Source: Rhizomys pruinosus
Lineage: Eukaryota; Chordata; Mammalia; Rodentia; Spalacidae
NCBI GenBank assembly: GCA_009823505.1
Contig: VZQC01010433.1
Location: 358,762 to 422,761, forward strand
Direction of reading: 5' to 3'
Length of the DNA stretch: 64,000 bases
Shown here: piece by piece, positions 10,839-21,149 of the stretch
Layout of the letters: each line of letters opens with the position of its first letter
Position numbering within the stretch: position 1 is the first letter of the stretch
Notes under the pieces: model-generated
The model's database searches: none
Told to the model about the DNA's origin: nothing
Seen by the model: only the letters and a program-made list of their open reading frames with translations
Made by a program: the position numbers and the translations under genes

Positions 10839-11143
10839 AGTTTTCTTAAATAGGCTTGAGTTTGTTCCCTAATAAGTAGTCTAAGTACTATTCTCTCTGG
10901 TTTTCCATTACTATACTCTCATTATGAAATGAGGCCAGTATGTCAGGGAGCAAGATCAGAGTATGCACAGAGAATTAAGACAAAAAATTACTGCACATCT
11001 ACTATGTTCACAACATGGCTGACCCAAAGGATAGAAAAAAAATAAAATAAAAGCCCTGGTTATTTTCTTTATTATTTTCTTTATTATTTTATCAGGGAAC
11101 CCAAACACACAAAACTAAGAAAATCTTTAGTATTTTCCTTATA
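10837..11143. other. No gene seen
   Basis: Unique A/T-rich sequence, ending in a TTTATTATTTTC repeat patch. Confidence 0.4.
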
Positions 11144-11152
11144 TTTCTTTTT

Positions 11153-11207
<55 letters not shown>

Positions 11208-11212
11208 CCTTC

Positions 11213-11259
<47 letters not shown>

Positions 11260-11269
11260 TTTCTTTCTT
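11144..11269. repeat. (TTTC)n microsatellite
   Basis: About 125 bp of TTTC units with one CTCCTTCC interruption near 11207. The Lys/Glu-rich minus frame across it is an artefact. It abuts the T-rich end of a minus-strand B1, where such tracts often grow out of SINE A-tails. Confidence 0.97.
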
Positions 11270-11397
11270 CAGGATCTCTCTATTCCCAGCCTGCTTGGAA
11301 GTCACTATGTGGACCAGATTGACCTCAGTCTCACAAAGATCTGCCTGCCTCTGCCTCCAAAGGGCTGACATTGAAGGCAAATGTTACCATGCCTGGC
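11270..11397 (-). repeat. B1 SINE
   Basis: Minus-strand B1: 'GGACCAGATTGACCTCAGTC', 'AGATCTGCCTGCCTCTGCCT' and the head 'GTTACCATGCCTGGC'. Its tail is the adjoining TTTC tract. Confidence 0.88.
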
Positions 11398-11609
11398 TGT
11401 TTATTTTTATTTTATGAGTGTTTTTTTCTGGATATATGGAAGTGTACCCATTTTGTGCAATGCCAGCAGAGGACAGAAAAGGGTTTTAGATCCCCTGGAA
11501 CTGACATTTAAGATGGTTGTTAGCTTCCATGTGTGTGCTAGAAACAGACATCAGGTCCTCTGCAAGAGCAGTCAACACTCTTAACTGCTGAGCCATGTCT
11601 CCAGCCCAC
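11398..11609 (-). repeat. B2 SINE
   Basis: Minus-strand B2 directly adjoining the B1: 'GTCCTCTGCAAGAGCAGTCA', 'CTTAACTGCTGAGCCATGTC' and the head complement 'TCCAGCCCA'. Confidence 0.9.
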
Positions 11610-11621
11610 CCTGGGTGTTCT

Positions 11622-11795
11622 TTTTAAATTTTATTTATTTATTTGTTTGTTTGTTTATTTATAGTCAGAGTCTCACTATGTAGCCCTGGTTTCCATGGAA
11701 CTCAATATGTAGACAGTCTGAGCTTGAACTCAGATATTTCCTGCCTCTGCTTCTGCCTCTGGAATGCTGGGATTTAAGGTTATGCATTTCTCCTT
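11622..11795 (-). repeat. B1 SINE (diverged)
   Basis: T-rich (TTTA/TTTG) tail, then 'AGTCTCACTATGTAGCCCTG', 'GAGCTTGAACTCAGATATTT' and 'GGAATGCTGGGATTTAAGG'. Confidence 0.8.
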
Positions 11796-12429
11796 TGGTG
11801 CAATTTAAAAGTATGTGAATTACTTAAAATTATGAAGAAGAAACAAAGTATGTTCCTAGCAGTTTTACTTTATATTAAATGGATAAAATATAATTTAATG
11901 GACTCAAATTAATTTAAGGGTTTTCTAAAATCTGTATCTGTTCTCTTTGCTGATTTATACACAAATGAATTCTGAGGATAATTAAGATCCATGCCAGTTT
12001 TGTAATGTTAAGGCTAGATTAAAGAAGTGCAAATCTTCCAAGAGTTTAAAAGCAAATTCCCAAAAGGATTCATTAAAATTACACTGTCAACAAATATCTA
12101 CATATGGGTTTTTAACCAACTATGATGGCAGAAATAAAGAATGAGAAAAAACCCATCTATTCAGTCAGTATTTTCCCCTTCATGGCAGGCAGCTGTCTGC
12201 CTCAGCCATGACCACACGCTGCTCAGGACCCTGCTCATTTTCAGGCTTTGACTTTCTCTCTTATTCGGTATCATCTGACACCATGAACACCCCTTCTCCA
12301 AAGAACTTTACCAACATCACCATCTCCTCCTGGCTTACTCCTACATCACTGGTCATTTCTGCTTAGCTCTTTGCCTGGTTCTCACATATCACCCCATCCT
12401 CTTGGTGAAATATTGGCCCAGGCTCTTCT
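11796..12429. other. No gene seen
   Basis: Unique sequence. Pyrimidine-rich from about 12170, possibly the diverged upstream part of the L2. Confidence 0.4.
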
Positions 12430-13270
12430 ATCTCCTCTTCTGCCTGTACTCATTCTTGACGTTTACATCTACCTTCATGCTTCTAGATGCTGACAACTCT
12501 TAAGTTCTTCTTCCCAGGCCTCTCTCCTTTACTGACACATCCTCCAGGTAGATGTCTGGCTGTCTTCTCAAATGTGACATATCCAGAGTCAAATTCCTGT
12601 TCCTTCCCTCTCTCCAGTTTCTATAGCAGCTGGTAGCAAGTCTGTGCTTCTAGTTTCTCAGATGGAAACCTCAACTTCTCTCCATTAGTGTTATCTTCAA
12701 AGTCTCAAGTTCTACTGTTGCCATCTGGATCATGTCTGTCCCTGTCACTGCTTACGTCCTCATTTCCATCTCTGTCTGGACCTACATTGCTATCAGCACT
12801 ACTTCCAGGCTACTCCTAAAATGGCCAATTAAGCTCTGCTTACAGCATTCAATATCCTTTTGGTTATGTATATCACACCATTATTTTCTGATTACCAGTC
12901 CATCTTATCCATATAGATAATTCTGGATGAAGCGCTACCCAAAATAATCTTTTTAGAAAGTGAAGTTTAATTATCATTTAATTACACAAGTGCAATGCTT
13001 TCCCAGTTCATTCAGGATCAAACCCAAAGCTGAGTGTGATGATGCAAACCTATAATACCGGGACTTGGGAAGTCATGAGTTAAAAGTCATCCTCAGCTAC
13101 AAAGAAAGTTTGAAGCTAGCTTGGGCTACATGAGACCCTTTTTCAATAAAACAAAACAACAAAATTAAATCCAGATTTCTCACCAAAGCCTACAAACCCC
13201 AAATGATATAACCAGTCCCCTTAATCTGACTCTAAACATCTTCCAATTGAATTCATGTGAAAAAAATTAA
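12430..13270 (+). mobile_element. L2 LINE fragment (ancient), split by a SINE
   Basis: Diverged L2 3' region. The most telling matches are 'GATGTCTGGCTGTCTTCTC' with 'AATGTGACATATCCAGAG', 'CAATGCTTTCCCAGTTCATT' with 'CAGGATCAAACCCAAAGC', and after the SINE 'CTCACCAAAGCCTACAAACC' with 'CAAATGATATAACCAGTCC'. These follow the L2 order around the conserved 'GCCTACAAGGCCC' block. No coding capacity. Confidence 0.55.
13026..13165 (+). repeat. B1/B4-like SINE in L2
   Basis: 'GCTGAGTGTGATGATGCAAA' head, 'GGACTTGGGAAGTCATGAG' and 'GCTTGGGCTACATGAGACCC', with an A-rich tail. It splits the L2 at a place where the two L2 halves are contiguous in the family. Confidence 0.65.
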
Positions 13271-13439
13271 TGCAGGACAGAATACACTGAGAAGAAAAAC
13301 ACACTGATATGGATTATATTGGCAGCACTTCCCTTTATTATCATCTTGCCTACAATGATCTTCAAGAACTTCCTGGCCATTTCAGGTCACCGCTTTAGAG
13401 TTCTTGCATTAGCAGAGTTTTGTAACCAAAAAGAGCTTT

Positions 13440-14865
13440 CCTTACCTCTGTTTAGTTATAGACTCCAGGCATTTCCTCCCAACCTGAAGTGAAATTTTTG
13501 CTTTACTGGGACAACTGATGCTGGTTAGCTGGGGCTGAAAAATCAGCTGTAAGTAACAAGAGAACAGCATCATTGTGGTGAAATCTTCTGGGAAGAATTT
13601 CTTCAGGGTCAGCACACAGAAGCTATGATCCAGAAGGGGCCTGAGCCTCCATCTCGAGCCAGAAGCAGGATTTGGTAACAAGTAAGAGTCTCCTATATGG
13701 TTCTGGTGTTGAAATTTGAGGGGGTCACAGAGAGCAGCCGAGGCTTGGCACTGTGAGAGGTCAGGAAAGACCATTGGTGGAAGTGCACCTCGGTTGCGGT
13801 GAAGACCAGGATTGCAGGGGTCATGGAGAGAAGCTGAGGCTTTGCACCAGGAGAGGTCAGAAGAGACCAATGGTGAAGGTGCTGCCTCAGTTTCAGTGGT
13901 GACCCCACCTTTGTGGAGATGCCAGGACCATGGGATGACCACCAAGAGCAGCAGCAGGTGTGAAATGGAGCTGGCCTGGGCCTGCGAGATGAGCTGTGTG
14001 TGCCACGGACGGCAGAGTCAGAGAAGGGGAGCTTCTCTGACTGAACCTTTGACGGTTTCTGACTGAAACCCTTTGAAGCCCAGAATATGGTGAGTGAATC
14101 CCAGCCTTGAGCTACTTTGATGGACTTTGGTTTTGTTTGAGTGTGCCTGATTCTTCCCTTTGAAATAAGACAGCACTTGCTTTGGATTTTACAGCAGCCC
14201 ACAGTTAAGAGACTTTTTTTTTAAGTGTTTGGACATTTTAAGGACTGTGGGACTTTTAAGGTTGTACTGTCTTAGGTTGTGATTAATGTTAACATCATAC
14301 TTTGGGGATAAGAACTGGAAAGGTGGTGGTTTAATAGTGATGTGTTTTGTGTGTCAAGGTGACAAGGGGTCATAGGCCATAAAGTGAAGCTGTGAATGTG
14401 AAGCCTGGTTGGCAGCGGAGACCCCAAGAAGACATTCGAGATGCCAGAGCTGTGAGATATTCACCAAGGAGAGCTGCGTACAGGGAGTGGTACCAGCCTA
14501 AGGAAGAGATCCATGTTGCACACAATCCTGGAAGAGCTGAGCCATTTAAGCCCTTTGAAAGTAAAGTCCCAGAAGTTGCACATGGAGCTACTGACTTGGT
14601 GTTTGCCCTGCTGGTTTTCAGTCTTGTTTTGGTCCAGCCTCTATTCCTCCCTTTTGGAATGGGAATGTGTATTTGGTTCCACTGTATGTTGGGAGTATGT
14701 AATTTGCCTTTTGATTTTATAGGAGTTTACAGTTAAGAGATTGGCCTGTGTCTCAGAAGAGATTTTGGACTATAGACTTTTAAATAGAATTGAGACTGGT
14801 AAAGACTATGGGGACATTTAAGGTTGGACTAAATGCATTTTGCATTTTATATGGTCACAAGCCTA
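13440..14865 (+). mobile_element. MaLR internal sequence, 3' half
   Basis: Second block of ORR1/MT-type internal sequence. Recognisable parts are 'GACCCCAAGAAGACATTCG', 'AGCCTAAGGAAGAGATCC', 'CTTTTGGAATGGGAATGTG', 'TTGATTTTATAGGAG' and, just before the LTR, 'GGTTGGACTAAATGCATTT'. A diverged duplicate of the last 250 bp occurs at about 14100-14345, so two elements may be joined. Long minus frames (13442-13945 and 13693-14202) run antisense through it and are not genes. The first 250 bp are assigned least surely. Confidence 0.55.
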
Positions 14866-15205
14866 TGTGGTGGTTTGAATGAGAGTGTCCCCCAGAGGCT
14901 TTAAGTATTCAGACATTTTGTCTCCAGTTGATGGCACTGTTCTTGGAGGTGTTAGAAGGTCTGGCCATGCTGGAGGAAGTACGCCATTGGGGTGGGCTTA
15001 GTGAGTTTAACAAGCCTTGCAGTCTCTCTCTCTCTCTCTCTTGACTTCCTGTGCTCATTGTGAGATGTGACCCTTAGCTTTCTGCTCCAGCCCCAGCCTG
15101 CAACCCTCGGATGGAGCTCAGGAAGAAAGGGAAGCCTGTGCCACATGCCTCGTGGTGAGGTTGGTTGAGGAAAATCCTGCATCATTCTGTAGCACACAGC
15201 TACAG
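14866..15205 (+). mobile_element. ORR1-like MaLR 3' LTR
   Basis: Starts TGTGGTGGTTTGAATGAG directly after the internal sequence, with 'CTGGAGGAAGTACGCCATTG' and 'GGGGTGGGCTTAGTGAG'. The typical terminus (TATAA block and GACTAATACA) is absent, so it is 3'-truncated or rearranged near 15150-15205. Same family as 4771-5113 and 8478-9140. Confidence 0.75.
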
Positions 15206-15478
15206 CCTCGTGCAGCCTACTTGGGCTTCAAGACAAACAATAGCACTTCTAGACAGAGTAAGTGAGAAGAAACCAAGGCAGCCACAAAGGTAGAGCTAAA
15301 AAATGGAGAAAAAAAAAAAAAAAACCGAGAGAAAGATGCAGGACAGTTATGGCAGAATGCATGATCTGGGATGGGGTGGGGTGGGATGGGGGGAAGGGAA
15401 GGGGAAATATGCCTGAACTGAATTGGAAAATGATGTATGAAATACACAAAGCATCAATAAAAAAATAATAAAGTTAAA
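15206..15478 (+). repeat. G-rich retroposon 3' end
   Basis: From about 15310: A-run, 'GAGAGAAAGATGCAGGACAG', 'TTATGGCAGAATGCATGATC', the run GGGGTGGGGTGGGATGGGG, then 'TGCCTGAACTGAATTGG' and an AATAAA-containing A-rich end. Nearly identical to 26523-26675 apart from a few indels, so both copies are young. Upstream sequence to 15206 is unassigned. Confidence 0.7.
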
Positions 15479-16129
15479 AAAATTATTATTAAAGTTAAAA
15501 AATAAATGAAAAACTTAAAGGTTACAGCTAGAAGAAAAGGCAGGGGCTGGATCAACAGGCCCTGGTGAGCCATGCAAACTAATTTGCACCTCACCTTAAC
15601 AGCAACGGAGGACAGTTGGGGAATCTTAACCAGGGCACGGAGCTTATCTGCAATTAAAAGCAAAATCACTCTGACTATATTCTAGTACATGAAAAGGCTG
15701 GAGTCAGAGACCAGAATGAGGAGTCTGCTGAGCAACAGTGTGTGCACGGTGCAGTGATGATGATACTCAAAAGAAGTGGGAAGATTCTGGAGCCAATTAA
15801 AGGGATTTGATAATTGATATTTATATATGTGTATGATATAAATAATGCATGATTACATTATGACTATAAATTATATGCTATACACATTGCATGTTTAGAA
15901 GAGAAGAAAAAGCTTCAAAGGTGAAGACCCAGCTTCTTTCATAGGTAAAAACAGCCAATTCTATTCATCCTGCTAATGAAGTGGGTATGTTCCCATCCTT
16001 AAATCTCAGCATTACGTTTGACTTCTTCACAGATGTGGCAGGAATGATATGCCCTGTCCTCAAAGAAAGTGGAAAATTCCAGCTGTTATTTTGGACCCAT
16101 AGGAGCGAAGACCCAGACACTCTCCATCA
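15479..16129. other. No gene seen
   Basis: Unique sequence, A/T-rich at both ends. The start is an extended (A/T)-rich tail of the preceding retroposon. Confidence 0.4.
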
Positions 16130-16312
16130 CCAGCCACATTAGTTAAACATCTTACGAGTGGGTCTTCTGGGCCATTTGAGACACCATAACTGAGTTTCCA
16201 TGAATCAGAGACATCCCTCTCTTGCTGAGCCTCATCCAAACTTCAGATTCAAGAAATAAATAAACTACTGCTATTATTTTAAGCTAATGTTTAGAGAAAT
16301 TTGTTAAATGAC
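16130..16312 (+). mobile_element. MLT1-like LTR fragment (old)
   Basis: 'TGCTGAGCCTCATCCAAAC', 'AAGAAATAAATAAACTACTG' and 'TATTTTAAGCTAATGTTTAG' match the 3' end order of MLT1 LTRs (AATAAA-like signal and the TTTAAGCCA region). Confidence 0.5.
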
Positions 16313-17218
16313 TGTTGATAACCAGAAAGTTGAGTAAGAGGCAAAGAGAAGACAGGTACCAGTTTTCTTTGTGGAATCACAAAGGGTAAAACTACATTCC
16401 CCTAATTGTTTCTGCTCTGTAGGATGACAACCAGAGGTGTGCCCTTCAGTAAGAGGCACAGTGGTACTTTGGGATGATCTTTCAAAGAGTTGATTGTGAA
16501 TCAAATTAAGAGAAAAGGAAAGAGGCCATATTAAATACTTTAAGATCAGGCTTTCATTTCATTTGAACCATTGGAGAAAATCCAATCCCAAATTAATATA
16601 ATCAAAGCAGAAGCTAGCTTAAAATGTATTTCATCAGAGTCTAGCACTCAGCTTGGGGTAAGGTATACTGGAACTTTAATAGTCACTCTAGTAAAGACAT
16701 TCTTTTCATTTTGTAAGTGAACAAAAGAAGATTAAGTTAGTGCCTCTGGAACTGCCTAAGTTATTGGTAGACAGCATCCCTATATTAAGTGGGAGATCGA
16801 TGAGGCTCCAGATCAATATCAGAGCTTCATGTCAGGAGCTAGTACATATATGTGACAGGTGCAGCCAGGTGGGAAAAGAGAGTGAACAGCTCTTTGTTGT
16901 TATTTGAACTACCCTTTTTTTTAGTTACTCAGATACAGACAGTTCATTTTAAGTGCTGGTATTCAGGGCCGGAATGTGGATGCGATTAAAGTAGTTTTAT
17001 TAGAGAAAGAAGCCTACAGGGAAAAAAATCATGAAAAACTCAGTGACTTCTAAAGCTGACATCAGCCCAACAAGCTTACTGTGGAGCCAGAAACCACCTT
17101 GGTAAACCTCAGCCTAGGGCTCTATTGAAAAGGAAGAAAACACACCTTTATTGTGGAAATAATGGTCAAATTACATGCATGCCCTAGAGCTTGAGAAAAG
17201 TTAGCTGTATCTCCTAGG
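16313..17218. other. No gene seen
   Basis: About 900 bp of unique sequence. No exon or repeat recognised. Confidence 0.45.
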
Positions 17219-17255
17219 TATATATATATATAGTATATATATATATATATATATA
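17219..17255. repeat. (TA)n microsatellite
   Basis: TA repeat interrupted once by TAGTA near 17232. Confidence 0.95.
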
Positions 17256-18182
17256 GCTAACTTAGACTTCTACCTCCACACTATTAATTAGTAGCATTTC
17301 TTAGATATAATTACACTCTTTTAGGAAAAAGCTTGTTGCACATTTTTCTACCCACCATGTAATACAGTCCAACACCTTTGTGGTATTTAAAGCATGTTAG
17401 GTCAATGAATAGGTGAGCAGTTCAAAGGAAAGTGAAGGAGTATTGCTACTATTATCCATGACTCAGAATTTGGTGTGGCCTCAGGTCTGGGAAGGTAGAT
17501 GAATTCCAAACACCTCAACACAAACACATGGCCATTGTTATCACTTGTATGTCCTATTTATAGAGGGCAAATTGATGCCTTCCACAATATTATGGCTAAA
17601 ATTATTTCCTATATATTACATAATGTCTATATACTGAAGCACTTCTTGAATATAGTTCTAAGAAAAATTTTATCCTCCAAGAGGAATCTGAAGGCTTCTT
17701 TTCCTTAGAAAAATATAGATGATGCAATCCAACATAATGTTTACTTATCTGGTCCTCTTGGGCGCTGTCCTTTATGGTAAAGGTCCTTTATGGCTTGTCT
17801 ATCTTCAGAGTGTGAACACCTGTCTGCTTCTTTCAGATAATCTTATTCATCTTTTTTAACTTTGAGTGATTTGACATGTTGTCTTTTAAAATTTTAAATA
17901 TTCAACCAAATATCTTTGACAGCAAAGAGAAGGGTTGAATTGGGAGGGGGGTAACTCATACCCATCTCAATAACCTGCTTTCAATCTACTTAGAACATTA
18001 TTTCAGGGGTTTTTTTGGTGACATAACTGATCTTTTAGCTATTCTTGTGGCAGTTGTATAACAGGTATAAAACATGCCTCTTCCCTTTGAGGAAATATCT
18101 TTCATATTCTAGGTCAGATATGATACATATAAAGATAGAAAGAGGCCTAGTAAAATGAAGATGTAAAAAAAAAAGTACAAAC
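17256..18182. other. No gene seen
   Basis: About 900 bp of unique sequence. A 69-codon frame at 17499-17708 shows no known domain. Confidence 0.45.
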
Positions 18183-18418
18183 AGGCTGGAGAGATGGTTT
18201 AGCGATTAAGAGCACTGACTGCTCTTGCAGAGGACCTGGGTTCTAGTCACAGAAACCACATGGCAGAACTAAGAACTGTCCTTAACTCCATTTCCAGAGG
18301 ATCTGACGCCCTCTTCTGACCTCCATGCCATTTTGTGACACGTGTACAGTCACAGACTTGCAGGCAATACACTCACACACAGAAAATAAAAATAATAAAT
18401 AAAATATTTAAAAATATA
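18183..18418 (+). repeat. B2 SINE
   Basis: CAGGCTGGAGAGATGGTTTA head, 'ACTGCTCTTGCAGAGGACC' core and an A-rich tail with AATAAA. Confidence 0.93.
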
Positions 18419-18612
18419 ACACTAGAATGATAGTGGAAGAGATGTTTGATGACAGCACAGGGACTGAATTAGGAAGCAAAGCATAATTTATTCACACATG
18501 CACCCATCATAAGTGCCTGGCATGGTTACATGGCTAAATTAAGCTCTGGAAAGTGATCCACATTCAGAAACAAAACAGACATTCTTAGTGTGGCCTTCTC
18601 TCTTAATTTGTG

Positions 18613-18828
18613 AATTCAGGGGCAAGACTGCCTGACCTTGAATCCTTATCTGGATACTTGATGATATGGCCTCATAGGGCTTTGAGAAAGCTGCTTAAAG
18701 TCTCTGAGTCCCTTAATAAACAGAAACAGAATAAGCATCTTTTAGAGTTACTGAGAGAATTAAATTAGTTGACACATGTAAGCAGGTCCCATAATAAGCA
18801 TTATACAAGTGTAAGCCTCGTCCTTAGT
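18613..18828 (+). repeat. MIR SINE (ancient)
   Basis: Mammalian-wide MIR order: 'GGCAAGACTGCCTGACCTTG' near 18621, 'GCTGCTTAAAGTCTCTGAG' near 18690, then 'GAGAATTAAATTAGTTGACA' and 'CATGTAAGCAGG'. The last part is the first unit of the minisatellite that follows. Confidence 0.65.
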
Positions 18829-19197
18829 ACACATGTAAGTAGGTCCCATAATAAGCATTATACAAGTGTAAGCCTAGTCCTTAGTACACATGTAAGTAGG
18901 TCCCATAAGAAGCATTATACAAGTGTAAGCCTAGTCCTTAGTACACATGTAAGTAGGTCCCATAAGAAGCATTATACAAGTGCAAGCCTCGTCCTTAGTA
19001 CACATGTAAGTAGGTCCCATAAGAGGCATTATACAAGTGTAAGCCTAGTCCTTAGTACACATGTAAGCAGGTCCCATAAGAAGCATTATACAAGTGTAAG
19101 CCTAGTCCTTAGTACACATGTAAGCAGGTCCCATAAGAAGCATTATACAAGTGTAAGCCTAGTCCTTAGTACACATGTAAGCAGGTCCCATAAGAAG
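18772..19197 (+). repeat. 57-bp minisatellite, 7.5 copies
   Basis: Seven full 57-bp units start at 18772, 18829, 18886, 18943, 19000, 19057 and 19114, with a partial unit from 19171. Units differ by a few substitutions (GTAAGCAGG or GTAAGTAGG; ATAATAAGC or ATAAGAAGC; CCTCG or CCTAG). Units 6 and 7 are identical. As 57 is divisible by 3, the array reads as a 19-residue repeat in one frame, giving a spurious 145-codon frame. The first unit coincides with the 3' end of the MIR. Confidence 0.95.
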
Positions 19198-19679
19198 GGC
19201 CAGTGATCTGCATCTTTGGGCGGGCAAGCCAGAAGTCACCTTGGGCAAGTCATCTTTTGCAGGGTGGGCGCTCTCATCCCAAGGCCTGCACGCCTAGGGG
19301 TCGTGTCCTGGGGTGAGGACCACCCTACGTACTTTATTAGGCCCCAGGGCCAGGCAGGTGTCTAGGAGTGTGTCGCACCTTTCGTGTGGGCATGCGGGCT
19401 GCCAGCGGGCTAGGTCAGGCATTCCCCCCCCCCCGAGACTGGTGAGAAACCAAGTGGACTGAAACACTTCAGGACAAGAATGAGAAGAGTGGTTTATAAT
19501 AAAAATTGAAAACTTAGACAAGTCAATACACCATAAACAAGGAGAGGAAAGGGGGTGAATCTAAAGTCCGAAGGAGGAAAGTGGTTAAAATACCATTCCT
19601 TTCAACATAGTGGTGACCAAATGATATTGTGATCTTAACCACAAAATGTGAAAAGCCCCATCATGCCAAAGGAACACGT

Positions 19680-21090
19680 ACTTAAGGTGTAGTCAACATG
19701 GGAAAAGCACAGGAAAATCCTGCACCAAGCACTACCAAACCAGTAGGAGATAGCCTTACAATTGGGAACCCCTTGGAGGAGACCCAAAGGGAACAGATCT
19801 TAGAGGAATGAATTAGATCCTAGCAGAGAAATTAAAGAACATAAAGAGGGAATTCAGAGAACTGAAAGGAGAGAGAATGAAAAACCCTCCCAAAACACAA
19901 GGAACCTTAGAGGATAACAATGATACAAACTCCAGAAAGAAGTAAAAGGACAGACTGACAAACTCCAGAAAGAATAGAGCGGAAAAAAATTAAAAGAATT
20001 ACAGAGAAAACTAAAGAGAGTTGAAGAGAGAACGAAAAACTCAAAAGGGACCTAAAGGGATACAATGACCAAACTCTCGAAGAATTAAAGGAACAGACTG
20101 ACAAACCCCACAAAGAACTAGAGGCTGAGAAAAAAAAACAAACCCGAAAGGAAGTAGAACCCACTGGAAAACAGGAAGTCCAACCAACCAGAAGTAAGGA
20201 GCACCAAGAATAGATTGAGAAGCACCAAAAAGGAGATTTGTAGGAGCTACATAAAAAGGAAATGGAAGTTACAAAGAAAACAACCGAGGACTAAACGAAA
20301 AAGAATTAAGAACACTCATCAATCAAAGGAAGAAAGAGTAAAGAAAAAGCCTCAGAAAGTAGAATTGAGGAAGCAGAACAAAGAATATCGGATCTGAAAG
20401 ATAACACAGAACAATTAAAAGCTCAAATAGAGAATTTATGAAAAATTTAAAAATACACAAATGGAAACAACCAGGAAATATTATGGGACACTAATTGAAA
20501 AGATCAAAAACCTCCCCATCCATAGGAACTAGAGGAAGGAGAAAGAATCTCAAGAAAATAGTATTGATCAGATCTTCAACAGAATAATAGAATGAAAATT
20601 TCCCAAAACTAAAAATAGACAAACCATACAAAAACAAGAAGCGCATAGGACCCCATAGACAAGATCAGAAAAAGAAAACCCCATGCTATATCATAGTTAA
20701 AAATGCTAGATGCCCCAAAAACTAAGACAAAATTCTGAAGGTTACCAAAGAAAAACAAGTCACATACAAAGAGGAACCCATTCAGAATTACAAACTGACT
20801 TCTCGCCTCAACACCATGAAACAAGAAGATCATGGGAGCACAAGCATTACATTTAAGTGGGGACTACGGATTGCCAAACCCAGAATACTTTACCCAGCCC
20901 AAAAATGGTCAATTATAGTTGCAGGAGAAAGAAAAAATTTCATGACATAAAAAAGGATGATGGAATTACATGTCTGTGAAAACCAACTCTTTAGAGAATA
21001 CTTGAAGCAATCAAAGGGCAGAAGAGAGGAGCAACAACAATCCTCAAACACCTAGGAAAAGAAAACAATAAAAACAAAACCATAGGAGAA
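19680..21090 (+). pseudogene. L1 ORF1 relic
   Basis: A-rich, Lys/Glu-coding sequence with coiled-coil character (repeated GAACTGAAAGGA / AAACTCCAGAAAGA motifs), then a segment (20540-20960) with 'GGCAAAAATTAA'-like old L1 features: 'CATAGTTAAAAATGCTAGAT', 'CTGACTTCTCGCCTCAACAC' and 'AGAATACTTTACCCAGCC'. ORF1 protein is the RNA-binding chaperone of L1. Stops and frameshifts interrupt every frame; the longest remnant is 60-85 codons. Confidence 0.6.
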
Positions 21091-21149
21091 AATCAGAGGA
21101 ACCTTATGAAGTCCATATATGGATAATAAGGTGAAAAGGAAGCAACATC

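Noticed and set aside
13442..14202. Overlapping minus frames of 167 and 169 codons
   Set aside because: They run antisense through MaLR internal sequence and show no recognisable domain.
18772..19197. Possible CRISPR array
   Set aside because: Whole 57-bp units repeat end to end with no unique spacers, and the genome is mammalian. It is a minisatellite.
18769..19206. 145-codon plus frame with 19-residue repeats, resembling a repeat protein
   Set aside because: It is the 57-bp minisatellite read in one frame. The unit length is divisible by 3 so the frame stays open. No promoter, exon context or homology.
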